This document shows, piece by piece, positions 1 through 7,064 of a DNA stretch of 8,117 nt. The translations under genes and the position numbers were made by a program. Below the pieces are notes generated by a model. That model did no database searches. It saw only the letters and a list, made by a program, of their open reading frames with translations, and was not told the DNA's origin. Source of the DNA: Syntrophaceae bacterium UBA6109 (GTDB taxonomy: Bacteria > Desulfobacterota > Syntrophia > Syntrophales > UBA6109); contig DIWJ01000015.1 of the NCBI GenBank assembly GCA_002428445.1, positions 1 through 8,117 of the forward strand. The letters run 5' to 3'. Position 1 is the stretch's first letter. Every line of letters begins with the position of its first letter.

Positions 1-22
1 AACAACGCTCGATTTTCTTACA
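1..22 (+). repeat. Left copy of a 22-bp perfect terminal inverted repeat
   Basis: The first 22 bases are the exact reverse complement of the last 22 bases of the window; the match stops at position 23. Read outward on the minus strand it begins TGTAAGAAAATCG. If the first T is a chance match, the shared core is 21 bases starting GTAAG, which resembles the GTAA start typical of IS66-family ends (family knowledge, not proven here). It may instead mark an assembly break at a repeated k-mer or a repeated coding module. The bases next to the two copies show no matching target-site duplication. Confidence 0.9.
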
Positions 23-25
23 CAT
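1..25 (-). CDS. Possible start of a leftward gene, cut by the window edge
   Basis: On the minus strand an ATG at 25-23 is preceded, 8 bases away, by a strong Shine-Dalgarno sequence (AAAGGAG, positions 40-34). Only eight codons are visible, reading MCKKIERC, before the edge. If real, the gene is transcribed divergently from smc. The same seven residues CKKIERC, from the same DNA, end the open frame at the right edge of the window. Eight codons cannot identify a product. The alternative is that positions 1-21 are the end of a mobile element and the ATG is accidental. Confidence 0.35.
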
Positions 26-159
26 AAGGTTTTCTCCTTTCTCAAAACATAACATGTTCATTCCCGAAAAAAAAGCGGCCCCGTCCATCGGCCTTTACGA
101 TCCGGTACACTATATGTTGTGGTCAGGAAAAATGCCGACACATCTTGTTGTATTTCTTC

Positions 160-188
160 TTTACAAGGCAAGGTTCTTCTGTTAGGAT
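160..188 (+). promoter_or_regulatory. Candidate sigma70-type promoter of smc
   Basis: TTTACA (160-165) is followed after 17 bases by TAGGAT (183-188). This gives five of six matches to the -35 consensus and four of six to the -10 consensus, at ideal spacing. Transcription would start near 195, leaving a leader of about 30 bases before the smc ATG. This is the best pair seen by eye in the AT-rich leader, and nothing else supports it. Confidence 0.35.
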
Positions 189-226
189 TCTGCGGTAAAC
201 AAAGGGCTCGGGTCAAAGCGAGGGAG

Positions 227-3200
227 ATGAAACTAAAGAAGCTTGAAATTGCAGGGTTTAAGTCGTTCCGCGACCGTGTCATTCTCGACTTCGGCGAGGG
301 GATCAGTGCCGTCGTCGGTCCCAACGGCTGCGGGAAGAGCAATATCGTCGATTCCATCCGCTGGGTCATGGGGGAACAGCGGGTCAAGGCGCTGCGCGGC
401 AAGAAGATGGACGACGTCATCTTCAACGGGTCCGTGGAGGCATCCCCCGTCGGCATGGCTGAGGTGACCATGATCCTGTCCGCCGACGGAGCAGGATTCC
501 CGGAGGCCTATGCCTCCTTCAGCGAAGTGGAGATCTGCCGCCGCCTGTTCCGGGACGGCGAAAGCGAATACTGCATCAACAAGGTTCCCTGCCGTCTTCT
601 GGACGTCCGCGAATTCTTTATGGGCACGGGTGTCGGCACCAAGACCTATTCACTGGTCGAGCAGAACAGCGTATCCACCCTGGTCGAGGCGAAACCGGAA
701 GACCGCCGGCAGTTCATCGAGGAGGCGGCCGGTATTTCGAAGTACAAAAGCCGGAAGGAAGCGGCCGTCCGCAAGATGGAGGCGACGAAGCAGAACCTCG
801 CGCGCCTCAACGATATCCTCCGGGAGGTCAAGAGCCAGCTGAACGCAATCTCCCGCCAGGCCAAGAAGGCGGAGCAGTACAAGGCGCTCAAGGGGCGGAT
901 CAAGGAAACGGACATCCGGCTCGCGTTGCAGCAGTATACCGATCTGCTTAACAAGCGCGACCAGTCCGATGCACTGCGGCAGAACCTCACGAACCGCGAA
1001 CAGGAAGTGCGGCTGAAGGTGAAGACCTGTGAAGCCGTCCTCGAGGAGGCCAAGACCGCCGCCCTCGAGACCGAGACGGACATCTCGCAGTCCCAGGAAG
1101 CCCTCTACCGCATCAAGAACGACATCGGCATCAGGGAGCAGGCCGTCGAGTTCGCGGCCAAGAAGACCGCGGACGTGGCCGCGCGCAGGGAGAGGGACAT
1201 CGCGGAGGCTGATTCCTTCGAGCGGCGGATGACGGAAGTCTCGACCGAGATCTCCTCTTTGCAGGGGGTGGCCGAGGAAGCGGAAAAGACGGTTGCCGAA
1301 AAGAAGGCGGCGCTCGCCGGATGCGAACAGCGCGTCGGGGAGCGCAAGGAAGCGGACCGCGCTATCGAGCGGCAGTTGGAAGAAAAGAAGGCCGCCCACC
1401 TGGAGGTCGCGACCGAAAAGGCGCGGCTGAAGAACGCGACGGCGGCGCTGGCCCGCGGCATCGAAGACCTCCAGCGGCGCGAGGAGCGCACGAACCGGGA
1501 GATCGGAGAGGACCGCAGGCGCTGCGAAGGGCTTCAGGCCACGCTGCAGGCGGTCCGGGCGGAACTGGAAACGGACGAAGCGACGGGCTCGCAGCTGGCG
1601 GAGCGGCGGGAGACGGCTGTCTCCGAGCTTGACCGGGCGAAAGAAGACGGACGGGAGATCGAGGCAAGGATTGCGGAAACCCGCGAGGAAGCCGCGAAGG
1701 TTTCCTCCCGCGTGTCCTCTCTCCGGGAGTTCCACGAAAGCTACGAATGGTGCGGCGCCGGAGTGCGGTCGCTCATGAAGGCGAACCGGGAAGGCCTGCC
1801 GGATCTTCCCGAGAACGGGTTCCTCGGTCTCGTCGCGGATTATCTGGATGTTCCCCGCGAATATGAAACGGCTGTCGAGGCGGTGCTGGGGGAAAAGCTG
1901 CAGTATGTTCTCGTCCGCAGCCAGCAGGACGGCGTCAACGCGATCGATTACCTCCATCAGCATTCCCTGGGGCGTGGCAGTTTCATCCCTCTGGAGGTTC
2001 GTAACAGCGGCGAAGAGATCCCGCAGCTGGATCACCTCCGCGAGGCGGTCCGGCTGATCGAGCGCGTGGGGGTGCGTGAAAATTACAACGGCATCGCCGA
2101 GTACCTTCTGGGCGATGTCCTCCTGATCCCGGATCTGAAGAACGGCGTCGATCTCTGGCGTCAGAACGGCTTCCGCGGGACCTTCGTCACCCCGGCGGGG
2201 GACATCATCAGCCCTCAGGGTGTCTTGACTGGCGGCAGCGCGTCCAACGGAAACGGAGACAGGGGACTTCTCGGCAACAAGCGGGAAATCGCGGAGATGG
2301 AGGCCTTGCAGAGACGCCTGGCCGGTGTCCTGGAACAGGAGAACGCGAACCGCCAGGAGGCGGCCAAGCGCTCGGCGAACTGGGAAGAAGAATCCGTTCA
2401 TCTGCGTTCCGAGCTGCACCGCCTGGAGCTGCGGATCAACACGAAGCGAAAGGATCTCGAGCGTTTCGGGGAAGAAATCAAGCGCGCCGAACAGCGCCTG
2501 CGCGTCCTCGAATTCGACGCGGAAAATCTCCGCACCGAGGAGGCCGAGGCGCAGAAGAAGACCGGTGAAATCGCCGCGGAACTCCTGAACCTGGAGGAGC
2601 GGGAGCGCACCGTCAACGAAGAGATGACCGCGCTGAAGGCGCAAAGGGAAGCGCTGCGCAGCACCCTGGACGGCGAAGAGGCCGAACTCACGAAGGAACG
2701 CGTCCTGATCGTCTCGATCGAGGAGAAGGGCTTGTCCGCCCGCAATACGATCGCCAGGCTTCAGGAGTCGCTCGCGGAAATGGGCCGCGAGATCGAGAGC
2801 CGCCGGCAGGACATCCTTGCCTGCGAACGCGAGATCGAATCGATCCGGACGGAAGCCGCAGAAGGCAAGAAACTGCTCGAGACCCTCTACGGGGAATTCG
2901 CCGCCGTGGAGTCCGCCCTCGGCGGCAAGCGCGACGCTTACCAGCAGCGCCAGACGGCGCTCCGCGAACTGGAGTCCGGCCTGCGGGAAGTGCAGCAGGA
3001 ACTCGACCAGGTCCTGAAGCAGGCGGGGGAAACGGAGATGCAGTTCCGGGAATTCGGTTTCCACGTCGATTCCCTGCGGCGCAATATCCTGGAAAAGCAC
3101 GATGCGGACCTCGACGGACTGAAGACCGGTTTTGTAGCACTGGAGGAGGCGGCCGTGCAGGAATTGACGGCGTCCCTCGAAGCGGACCGCAAGACGCTGG

Positions 3201-3799
3201 AAAATTTCGGCGAGGTCAACCTGCTCGCGCTGGGCGAGCATGAACAGCTCAAGGAACGCCACGAATTCCTGACATCCCAGGTTGCTGACCTGCAGGAATC
3301 GCTCGAAACCCTGCAGCGGACGATCACGAGGATCAACAAGATCTCCCGCCAGCGTTTCTCGGAAACCTTCGACGCCATCAACACCTCCTTCAAGGACGTC
3401 TTTTCGCGGATCTTCCCCGGCGGGCGGGGCGAACTGCGCCTCACCGACGAGTCGGACCTGCTGGAGACAGGCGTCGACATCGACATCCAGATCCCCGGCA
3501 AGCGCGCCCAGAGCGTCAGCCTCCTGTCGGGCGGCGAAAAGTCGCTGGCGGCGATCGCGCTTATCTTCGCCATCCTCCTGTTTCGACCGTCCCCCTTCCT
3601 CGTCCTGGACGAGGTGGACGCGGCGCTGGACGATGCGAACATCTCGCTCTTCAACGGCATCGTGAAGGACATCTCGAACTGTTCCCAGGTCGTCATCGTG
3701 ACGCACAACAAGCGCACGATGGAGGTCGCCCGGAATCTCTACGGCGTCACCATGCAGAAGCAGGGGATTTCGTCGCTGGTTTCCGTCAATCTCAACTGA
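227..3799 (+). CDS. smc: Chromosome segregation protein SMC, complete
   Basis: SMC dimers, with ScpA and ScpB, form the ring-shaped ATPase that entraps and compacts DNA and helps separate newly replicated origins. The 1190-residue protein has every expected part. The N-terminal head has Walker A GPNGCGKS at 31-38 and a Q-loop near Q146. A long coiled coil covers roughly 170-500. The hinge lies at about 505-675 and ends in the glycine-rich GVLTGGS. A second coiled coil runs to about 1010. The C-terminal head has signature LSGGEKS at 1100-1106, Walker B FLVLDE at 1124-1129 and D-loop ALDD. Its length is normal for bacterial SMC. The ATG at 227 is chosen because MKLKKLEIAGFKSF is the usual family N-terminus; an in-frame GTG at 119 would add 36 residues unlike SMC. 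A purine-rich AGGGAG touches the start codon, so the ribosome site is poorly spaced. ScpA and ScpB are not in the window. Confidence 0.98.
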   Translation: MKLKKLEIAGFKSFRDRVILDFGEGISAVVGPNGCGKSNIVDSIRWVMGEQRVKALRGKKMDDVIFNGSVEASPVGMAEVTMILSADGAGFPEAYASFSEVEICRRLFRDGESEYCINKVPCRLLDVREFFMGTGVGTKTYSLVEQNSVSTLVEAKPEDRRQFIEEAAGISKYKSRKEAAVRKMEATKQNLARLNDILREVKSQLNAISRQAKKAEQYKALKGRIKETDIRLALQQYTDLLNKRDQSDALRQNLTNREQEVRLKVKTCEAVLEEAKTAALETETDISQSQEALYRIKNDIGIREQAVEFAAKKTADVAARRERDIAEADSFERRMTEVSTEISSLQGVAEEAEKTVAEKKAALAGCEQRVGERKEADRAIERQLEEKKAAHLEVATEKARLKNATAALARGIEDLQRREERTNREIGEDRRRCEGLQATLQAVRAELETDEATGSQLAERRETAVSELDRAKEDGREIEARIAETREEAAKVSSRVSSLREFHESYEWCGAGVRSLMKANREGLPDLPENGFLGLVADYLDVPREYETAVEAVLGEKLQYVLVRSQQDGVNAIDYLHQHSLGRGSFIPLEVRNSGEEIPQLDHLREAVRLIERVGVRENYNGIAEYLLGDVLLIPDLKNGVDLWRQNGFRGTFVTPAGDIISPQGVLTGGSASNGNGDRGLLGNKREIAEMEALQRRLAGVLEQENANRQEAAKRSANWEEESVHLRSELHRLELRINTKRKDLERFGEEIKRAEQRLRVLEFDAENLRTEEAEAQKKTGEIAAELLNLEERERTVNEEMTALKAQREALRSTLDGEEAELTKERVLIVSIEEKGLSARNTIARLQESLAEMGREIESRRQDILACEREIESIRTEAAEGKKLLETLYGEFAAVESALGGKRDAYQQRQTALRELESGLREVQQELDQVLKQAGETEMQFREFGFHVDSLRRNILEKHDADLDGLKTGFVALEEAAVQELTASLEADRKTLENFGEVNLLALGEHEQLKERHEFLTSQVADLQESLETLQRTITRINKISRQRFSETFDAINTSFKDVFSRIFPGGRGELRLTDESDLLETGVDIDIQIPGKRAQSVSLLSGGEKSLAAIALIFAILLFRPSPFLVLDEVDAALDDANISLFNGIVKDISNCSQVVIVTHNKRTMEVARNLYGVTMQKQGISSLVSVNLN

Positions 3800-3864
3800 G
3801 ACGGTCCGATGCGCCGGCCCGGCCGGTCATCCGATGTCACCCTGAATCCGGCAGCGAGCGCATT

Positions 3865-3884
3865 CCCCGCGGCTTGCCGCGGGG
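3865..3884. repeat. GC-rich palindromic hairpin, probable dispersed intergenic repeat
   Basis: CCCCGCGG (3865-3872), a CTTG loop and CCGCGGGG (3877-3884) form a perfect 8-bp stem. Outer bases GCAT and ATGC can extend the pairing around unpaired G residues. No T tract follows on either strand, so it does not look like a classical intrinsic terminator. Hairpins with CCCCGC arms around GCTTGC occur between genes in many deltaproteobacterial genomes (recollection, not searched). It sits 65 bases after the smc stop and may stabilise or punctuate the smc transcript. Confidence 0.6.
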
Positions 3885-4042
3885 GGGGATGCGAGCGAAT
3901 GATGTTCACGATCCGTTCCTTGTCCGGAAGCCGCCGGGAACCGGAATCCCTCTCGCCGCTTTACATCTTCCGTTGAACATGGTTAGATCCGGTGCGAACG
4001 CCGTCATCGCGGGCAGCGCCTCTTTTTTTGCCATCGCGAGGT

Positions 4043-4074
4043 CCCCCCTTCGGCTGCGCTCAGGATGAACTCCG
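4043..4074 (-). repeat. Dispersed intergenic repeat fragment
   Basis: Read on the minus strand, 4070-4047 gives GTTCATCCTGAGC followed by GCAGCCGAAGG. This matches a widespread type of bacterial intergenic repeat whose spurious translation contains HPERSRR; that exact string appears in the antisense frame here. Identification is from memory of the pattern. It is only one unit, without a full symmetrical partner, so it is probably a decayed copy. Confidence 0.5.
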
Positions 4075-4131
4075 GACCGCGGCGATCTTGAGGCTGCTTC
4101 GCTTTGCCCGCCATGACCGGCCAAGTTTCCT

Positions 4132-4138
4132 GGAAGGA
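4132..4138 (+). promoter_or_regulatory. Ribosome binding site that fixes the ftsY start
   Basis: GGAAGGA lies 7 bases before the ATG at 4146. The upstream in-frame candidates, TTG at 4104 and ATG at 4113, have no comparable site, so 4146 is preferred. Confidence 0.8.
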
Positions 4139-4145
4139 TGAATTC

Positions 4146-5087
4146 ATGGGATCGGAAGACAATAAGGGATTTTTTGAAAGACTCAAATCGGGGCTCGCCA
4201 AGACGCGGCGCCTGCTGACGGCGAACGTCGACGATCTCCTCCTCGGGGAGAAGAAGATCGATGAGAACCTCTTCGAGGAACTGGAAACGACGCTGATCGG
4301 CGCGGACGTCGGCCCCGCCTTCACCTATGAGATGATCGAAAAGCTGCGGGAGCAGCTCAAACGGAAAGAGCTTCACCAGCCGGACCTCATCCGGAAGACG
4401 CTCCGCGACGGCATGCTGGAGATCCTCCGGAAGAACGAAGGCGGCGCCTCTCTGCCTCCTGATCCGCCCCACACGATCATGGTCATCGGCGTCAACGGGA
4501 CGGGCAAGACGACGACGATCGGGAAAATGGCCTATCGCTACCGCCAGGAGGGGAAGTCGGTCATGGTTGTCGCCGCCGACACCTTCCGCGCCGCGGCCAT
4601 CGAGCAGCTCGAGGTCTGGAGCCAGCGGGTCGGGGCGGTCCTCATCAAGCAGAAGGCGGAGGCGGATCCCTCCGCAGTCGTTTTCGACGCCGTGCAGTCC
4701 GCGAAGGCGGGCCGCGCGGAGATCGTCATCATCGACACGGCGGGCCGCCTGCACACCAAGGCGAATCTCATGGAAGAGCTCAAGAAGATGAAACGCATCC
4801 TCGGCCGGGAGCTGCCCGGCGCCCCCCGCGAAGTCCTGCTCGTCCTCGACGCCACCACCGGGCAGAACGCCGTCGTCCAGGCGCGCATGTTCAAGGAAGA
4901 CATCGGCGTCACCGGCATCGTCCTGACCAAGCTCGACGGGACATCCAAAGGCGGCGTGGTGATCCGCATCGCGAAGGAGCTCGGCCTTCCCATCCGTTTC
5001 ATCGGCATCGGCGAAGGGATCGAGGACCTCCGTCCCTTCGACGCCGCGGAGTTCGTCGACGCACTCTTCGAACGGGAAGCTGCCTGA
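4146..5087 (+). CDS. ftsY: Signal recognition particle receptor FtsY
   Basis: FtsY is the membrane-associated GTPase that docks the SRP-ribosome complex and passes nascent membrane proteins to the SecYEG channel. The 313-residue protein has a short N-terminal stretch with a basic, amphipathic-looking segment (GFFERLKSGLAKTRRLL) that probably binds lipid. The helical N domain follows to about residue 100, then the NG GTPase domain: G1 GVNGTGKT at 115-122, DTFRAAA at 145-151, DTAGR at 197-201, LDATTGQ at 234-240, TKLD at 261-264, then GGV and the GIGEGIEDLRPF closing motif. DTFRAAA and the GIGE ending favour FtsY over Ffh, and there is no methionine-rich M domain. It lacks the long acidic A domain of E. 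coli FtsY, as many bacterial homologues do. It follows smc in the same direction, an order also known in other bacteria. Confidence 0.97.
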   Translation: MGSEDNKGFFERLKSGLAKTRRLLTANVDDLLLGEKKIDENLFEELETTLIGADVGPAFTYEMIEKLREQLKRKELHQPDLIRKTLRDGMLEILRKNEGGASLPPDPPHTIMVIGVNGTGKTTTIGKMAYRYRQEGKSVMVVAADTFRAAAIEQLEVWSQRVGAVLIKQKAEADPSAVVFDAVQSAKAGRAEIVIIDTAGRLHTKANLMEELKKMKRILGRELPGAPREVLLVLDATTGQNAVVQARMFKEDIGVTGIVLTKLDGTSKGGVVIRIAKELGLPIRFIGIGEGIEDLRPFDAAEFVDALFEREAA

Positions 5088-5170
5088 CCGGGGCTTTCAT
5101 AAAGAAGCAGTTCTTGTCTTGCTGACGCCTGTTGCACCGGGCTTGCCGAAGCAGGGATCCGCCGAAGCGT

Positions 5171-5818
5171 ATGGGAAAGATCTTTGCCATAGGGGATATC
5201 CACGGCTGCGCCGATCGCCTGGACCGCCTGATGGAAGAGATCCCGATCGACCCCGAAGAGGATACGCTCGTCTTCATCGGCGATTACATCGACCGCGGAC
5301 CCGACCCCAAGGGCGTCGTCGATCGTGTTCTCAAAATCCGCGGGACCCACCGGAACGTCGTCTGCCTCACGGGAAACCACGAACAGCTCTTCCTGGACTA
5401 TTACGTGCGGGGGCGGGGAGAAGAGGTGTTTCTCTATAACGGCGGCATGTCCACGCTGATTTCCTATGGGTACCGGCCGGGCAGCGCCCGCGATGCCTTC
5501 CGGATCCCGGAGGAGCACCTGGCGTTCTTCAACGGCCTCGTCACCTCCTTCGAGACATCCGACTACATCTTCGTCCATGCGGGTTTGCGTCCGGGAATTC
5601 CCCTCGCGGAACAGAGCGACTTCGATCTCGTCTGGATCCGCGACGATTTCATCTATTCGGACTACGACTTCGGCAAGAAGGTGATCTTCGGGCATACGCA
5701 CCTGTCCTGCGATTACCCATACAACGACGGCAGGAAGATCGGCATCGATACGGGCGCCGTGTACGGGGGGCGGCTTTCCTGCATCGAGTTGCCCGAAGGT
5801 AATCTCTACCAGGAGTGA
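5171..5818 (+). CDS. PPP-family metallophosphoesterase (Ser/Thr phosphatase-like)
   Basis: The 215-residue protein carries the complete two-metal signature of the PPP/ApaH-like phosphoesterases: GDIHG at 8-12, GDYIDRG at 37-43, GNHE at 68-71, HAG at 136-138 and GHT at 174-176, with a final DTGA at 193-196. These supply the Asp, His and Asn ligands of the metal centre. No signal peptide or membrane segment is seen, so it is cytosolic. Known relatives remove phosphate from serine, threonine, tyrosine or histidine (PrpA/PrpB, lambda phosphatase) or cleave diadenosine tetraphosphate (ApaH). Sequence alone does not choose, although its size suits the small protein-phosphatase branch better than ApaH. 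The ATG at 5171 directly precedes the GKIFAIGDIHG strand; a TTG at 5132 would add 13 unlikely residues. Only a distant AGGGA (5153-5157) serves as ribosome site. It lies 83 bases after ftsY. Confidence 0.9.
   Translation: MGKIFAIGDIHGCADRLDRLMEEIPIDPEEDTLVFIGDYIDRGPDPKGVVDRVLKIRGTHRNVVCLTGNHEQLFLDYYVRGRGEEVFLYNGGMSTLISYGYRPGSARDAFRIPEEHLAFFNGLVTSFETSDYIFVHAGLRPGIPLAEQSDFDLVWIRDDFIYSDYDFGKKVIFGHTHLSCDYPYNDGRKIGIDTGAVYGGRLSCIELPEGNLYQE
5811..5815 (+). promoter_or_regulatory. Ribosome binding site inside the phosphatase 3' end
   Basis: AGGAG ends just before the TGA of the upstream gene and lies 8 bases before the ATG at 5824. It fixes that start over a GTG at 5815, which overlaps the site itself, and implies coupled translation of the two genes. 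Confidence 0.8.
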
Positions 5819-5823
5819 GGGCC

Positions 5824-6723
5824 ATGAAGATCCTCGAATGCGTTCCCAATTTCAGCGAAGGGAGAGATGACGGGACGGTGCGCGCCATCGCTGCCGCTGT
5901 CGAGCGGGTGCGGGGTGTCCGTCTTGCGGATGTAAACCGCGACGCCGACCACAACCGGAGCGTCTTCACCTTCCTCGGAGAAACGGATAATGTCGTCCGC
6001 GCGGCGCTCGCCGCCGTACAGGCGGCGTTTGCGAGGATCGACCTGCGTGCGCACCAGGGTGTTCACCCGCGGATCGGGGCGGCGGACGTCGTTCCCTTCG
6101 TGCCGCTTGCGGACGCGGAGATGAAAGACGCCGTCGCCGCCGCGCACCGCTTCGGCCGGGAGGCGGGAGGACGATTTCAGGTCCCCGTCTATTTCTACGG
6201 CGAGGCGGCCCTCGATCCCCGGCGCAAACAGCTGCCGGAAGTCCGGCGGGGCGGCTATGAGAAGCTTTCCGACCGCCTCTGCGATCCGGACTGGAAACCC
6301 GACGCGGGCCCCTGCACATTCAACCCGCGGCTGGGCGCCATGATCGTCGGCGCGCGCGTTCCCCTCGTCGCCTTCAACGTCAACCTCGCAACGGAGGATC
6401 TGTCCCTCGCCGGCGGCATCGCCCGGCAGATCCGCGAATCCTGCGGCGGTCTGCCTGCCGTCCGGGCCCTCGGCGTTCCCCTGCGGAGCCGCAGACTCGT
6501 ACAGGTGTCGATGAATCTGACCGACTGCCGCGAAACGCCCGTCGCCTCGGCCTTCCGCCGCATCCGCGAACTTGCCGGGCAGGGCGGCGTCGGGATCGTC
6601 GAGTCGGAGCTGATCGGCCTAGCGCCTCGATCGGCCTTCGCCGGGATATCGCCGGAGGAGCTGAAGCTGAAAGACTTCTCAGAGGCAAAATTCCTCGAAA
6701 CCCATCTCGAAGCGCTTCAGTAG
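5824..6723 (+). CDS. ftcD: Glutamate formimidoyltransferase (stand-alone)
   Basis: This enzyme moves the formimino group from N-formimino-L-glutamate to tetrahydrofolate, the last step of one histidine degradation route, and so feeds one-carbon metabolism; the reverse direction and 5-formyl-THF as donor are known for relatives. The 299-residue protein equals the formiminotransferase part of bifunctional animal FTCD, without the cyclodeaminase domain. Family landmarks are the opening LECVPNFSEGRD, DADHNRSVFTF near 40-50, HQGVHPRIGAADVVPF at 77-92 (H81 probably matches catalytic His82 of the pig enzyme), VYFYGEAA, and AFNVNLAT with its folate-side contacts. The gene begins 5 bases after the phosphatase stop, so the two are probably co-transcribed. 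No hut genes or cyclodeaminase are visible, so the physiological direction is open. In anaerobes it may serve amino-acid fermentation or folate interconversion. Confidence 0.93.
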   Translation: MKILECVPNFSEGRDDGTVRAIAAAVERVRGVRLADVNRDADHNRSVFTFLGETDNVVRAALAAVQAAFARIDLRAHQGVHPRIGAADVVPFVPLADAEMKDAVAAAHRFGREAGGRFQVPVYFYGEAALDPRRKQLPEVRRGGYEKLSDRLCDPDWKPDAGPCTFNPRLGAMIVGARVPLVAFNVNLATEDLSLAGGIARQIRESCGGLPAVRALGVPLRSRRLVQVSMNLTDCRETPVASAFRRIRELAGQGGVGIVESELIGLAPRSAFAGISPEELKLKDFSEAKFLETHLEALQ

Positions 6724-6771
6724 GGTTGTTCTTGCGGGGATGCCGCCGGGCAGACGCGGCAATCCCGCTCC

Positions 6772-6801
6772 GTGTCACTGCGAGCGAGGCGCGGCGATCT
6801 C
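6772..6801. repeat. Dispersed intergenic repeat unit, type 1
   Basis: The unit reads GTGTCACTGCGAGCG and ends GGCGATCTC. It follows the common bacterial pattern GTCATTGCGAG ... GCAATCTC of scattered REP-like sequences (recollection). The two halves are imperfectly complementary (GCGAG against CTC-GC runs). It is the first of three such units between ftcD and the tRNA. Confidence 0.5.
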
Positions 6802-6805
6802 TCCG

Positions 6806-6835
6806 TTGTCATTCGCAGGCGGGAACCCATTGTCC
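6806..6835. repeat. Dispersed intergenic repeat unit, type 2
   Basis: The unit reads GTTGTCATTCGCAGGCGGG then AACCCATTGTC. It aligns with the unit at 6869-6903 (GTC-TT, GCAGGC-GGAA, CCATT) apart from short gaps and so looks like a diverged copy of the same type. Confidence 0.45.
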
Positions 6836-6868
6836 TTGCGCACTATGCGACGCCACAGGTCTCCGCTT

Positions 6869-6903
6869 CCGTCGTTCCGCGCAGGCCGGAATCCAGCCAT
6901 TTC
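6869..6903. repeat. Dispersed intergenic repeat unit, type 2, with hairpin
   Basis: TTCCG (6875-6879) and CGGAA (6887-6891) form a 5-bp stem around a 7-base loop. The flanks, CCGTCG before and TCCAGCCATTTC after, fit the widespread pattern of GTCATTCC ... GGAATCCAG intergenic repeats (recollection). No T tract follows, so a terminator role is not supported. Confidence 0.5.
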
Positions 6904-6931
6904 ATCGATCGCCACGCTCCGGGATGCGTAG

Positions 6932-6960
6932 TTGACACCCGAAATAAAGCATGTTACACG
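6932..6960 (+). promoter_or_regulatory. Promoter of tRNA-Arg
   Basis: A perfect -35 TTGACA (6932-6937) is followed after 17 bases by TACACG (6955-6960). The hexamer is preceded by TG one base upstream, giving an extended -10. The -10 itself is weak. Start near 6967 would leave a leader of about 20 bases before the tRNA. Position, spacing and the consensus -35 make this convincing. Confidence 0.65.
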
Positions 6961-6987
6961 GACCATCCTTTCAGACGGATCTCCAGA

Positions 6988-7064
6988 GCCCCTGTAGCTC
7001 AGACGGATAGAGCAACGGATTCCTAATCCGTGTGCCGGGCGTTCGAATCGCCCCAGGGGCACCA
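6988..7064 (+). tRNA. tRNA-Arg, anticodon CCT, with encoded CCA
   Basis: The cloverleaf folds without mismatch: acceptor GCCCCTG with CAGGGGC (7054-7060), D stem GCTC with GAGC, anticodon stem ACGGA with TCCGT, loop TTCCTAA with anticodon CCT at 7022-7024, variable loop GTGCC, T stem GGGCG with CGCCC around TTCGAAT, discriminator A at 7061 and CCA at 7062-7064. It reads the rare AGG codon. A tRNA 3' end is a preferred integration site of tyrosine-recombinase elements, and the AT-rich region with tandem repeats starts right after it. No clear terminator follows. Confidence 0.97.

Larger units (their letters stand above)
3800..4145. other. Spacer between smc and ftsY, no convincing gene
   Basis: This gap of about 350 bases holds the GC-rich hairpin at 3865-3884, a palindromic GC run near 3813-3827, a T7 tract at 4023-4029 with only a weak stem before it, and a dispersed-repeat fragment at 4043-4074. 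Short open frames here show no family similarity that I recognise and lack good ribosome sites. The GGAAGGA ribosome site of ftsY closes the region. I see no clear promoter for ftsY. Confidence 0.6.

Noticed and set aside
67..100. Leftward terminator: GC-rich stem followed by eight T on the minus strand
   Set aside because: The stem is about seven pairs with a two-base bulge, and no gene that would need terminating is transcribed into it.
119..226. GTG at 119 as the smc start, adding 36 residues
   Set aside because: The extra residues do not resemble SMC proteins, which usually start at the MKLKKLEIAGFKSF segment (ATG 227). The stretch also overlaps a plausible promoter.
650..3706. A 1018-codon open frame antisense to smc
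   Set aside because: It lies wholly inside smc. Long antisense frames are common opposite GC-rich genes with biased third positions, and its translation shows no recognisable domain.
4005..4029. Intrinsic terminator before the T7 tract at 4023-4029
   Set aside because: Only a 3-bp stem (GGC-AGC-GCC) precedes the tract, too weak for a terminator. It is also more than 200 bases after smc.
3906..4754. A 282-codon minus-strand frame over the spacer and ftsY
   Set aside because: It overlaps ftsY antisense, and its end is the spurious translation of a dispersed repeat (HPERSRR).
6726..7026. Small frames between ftcD and the tRNA
   Set aside because: They consist of repeat units, tRNA promoter and tRNA sequence, lack ribosome sites and show no coding signature.
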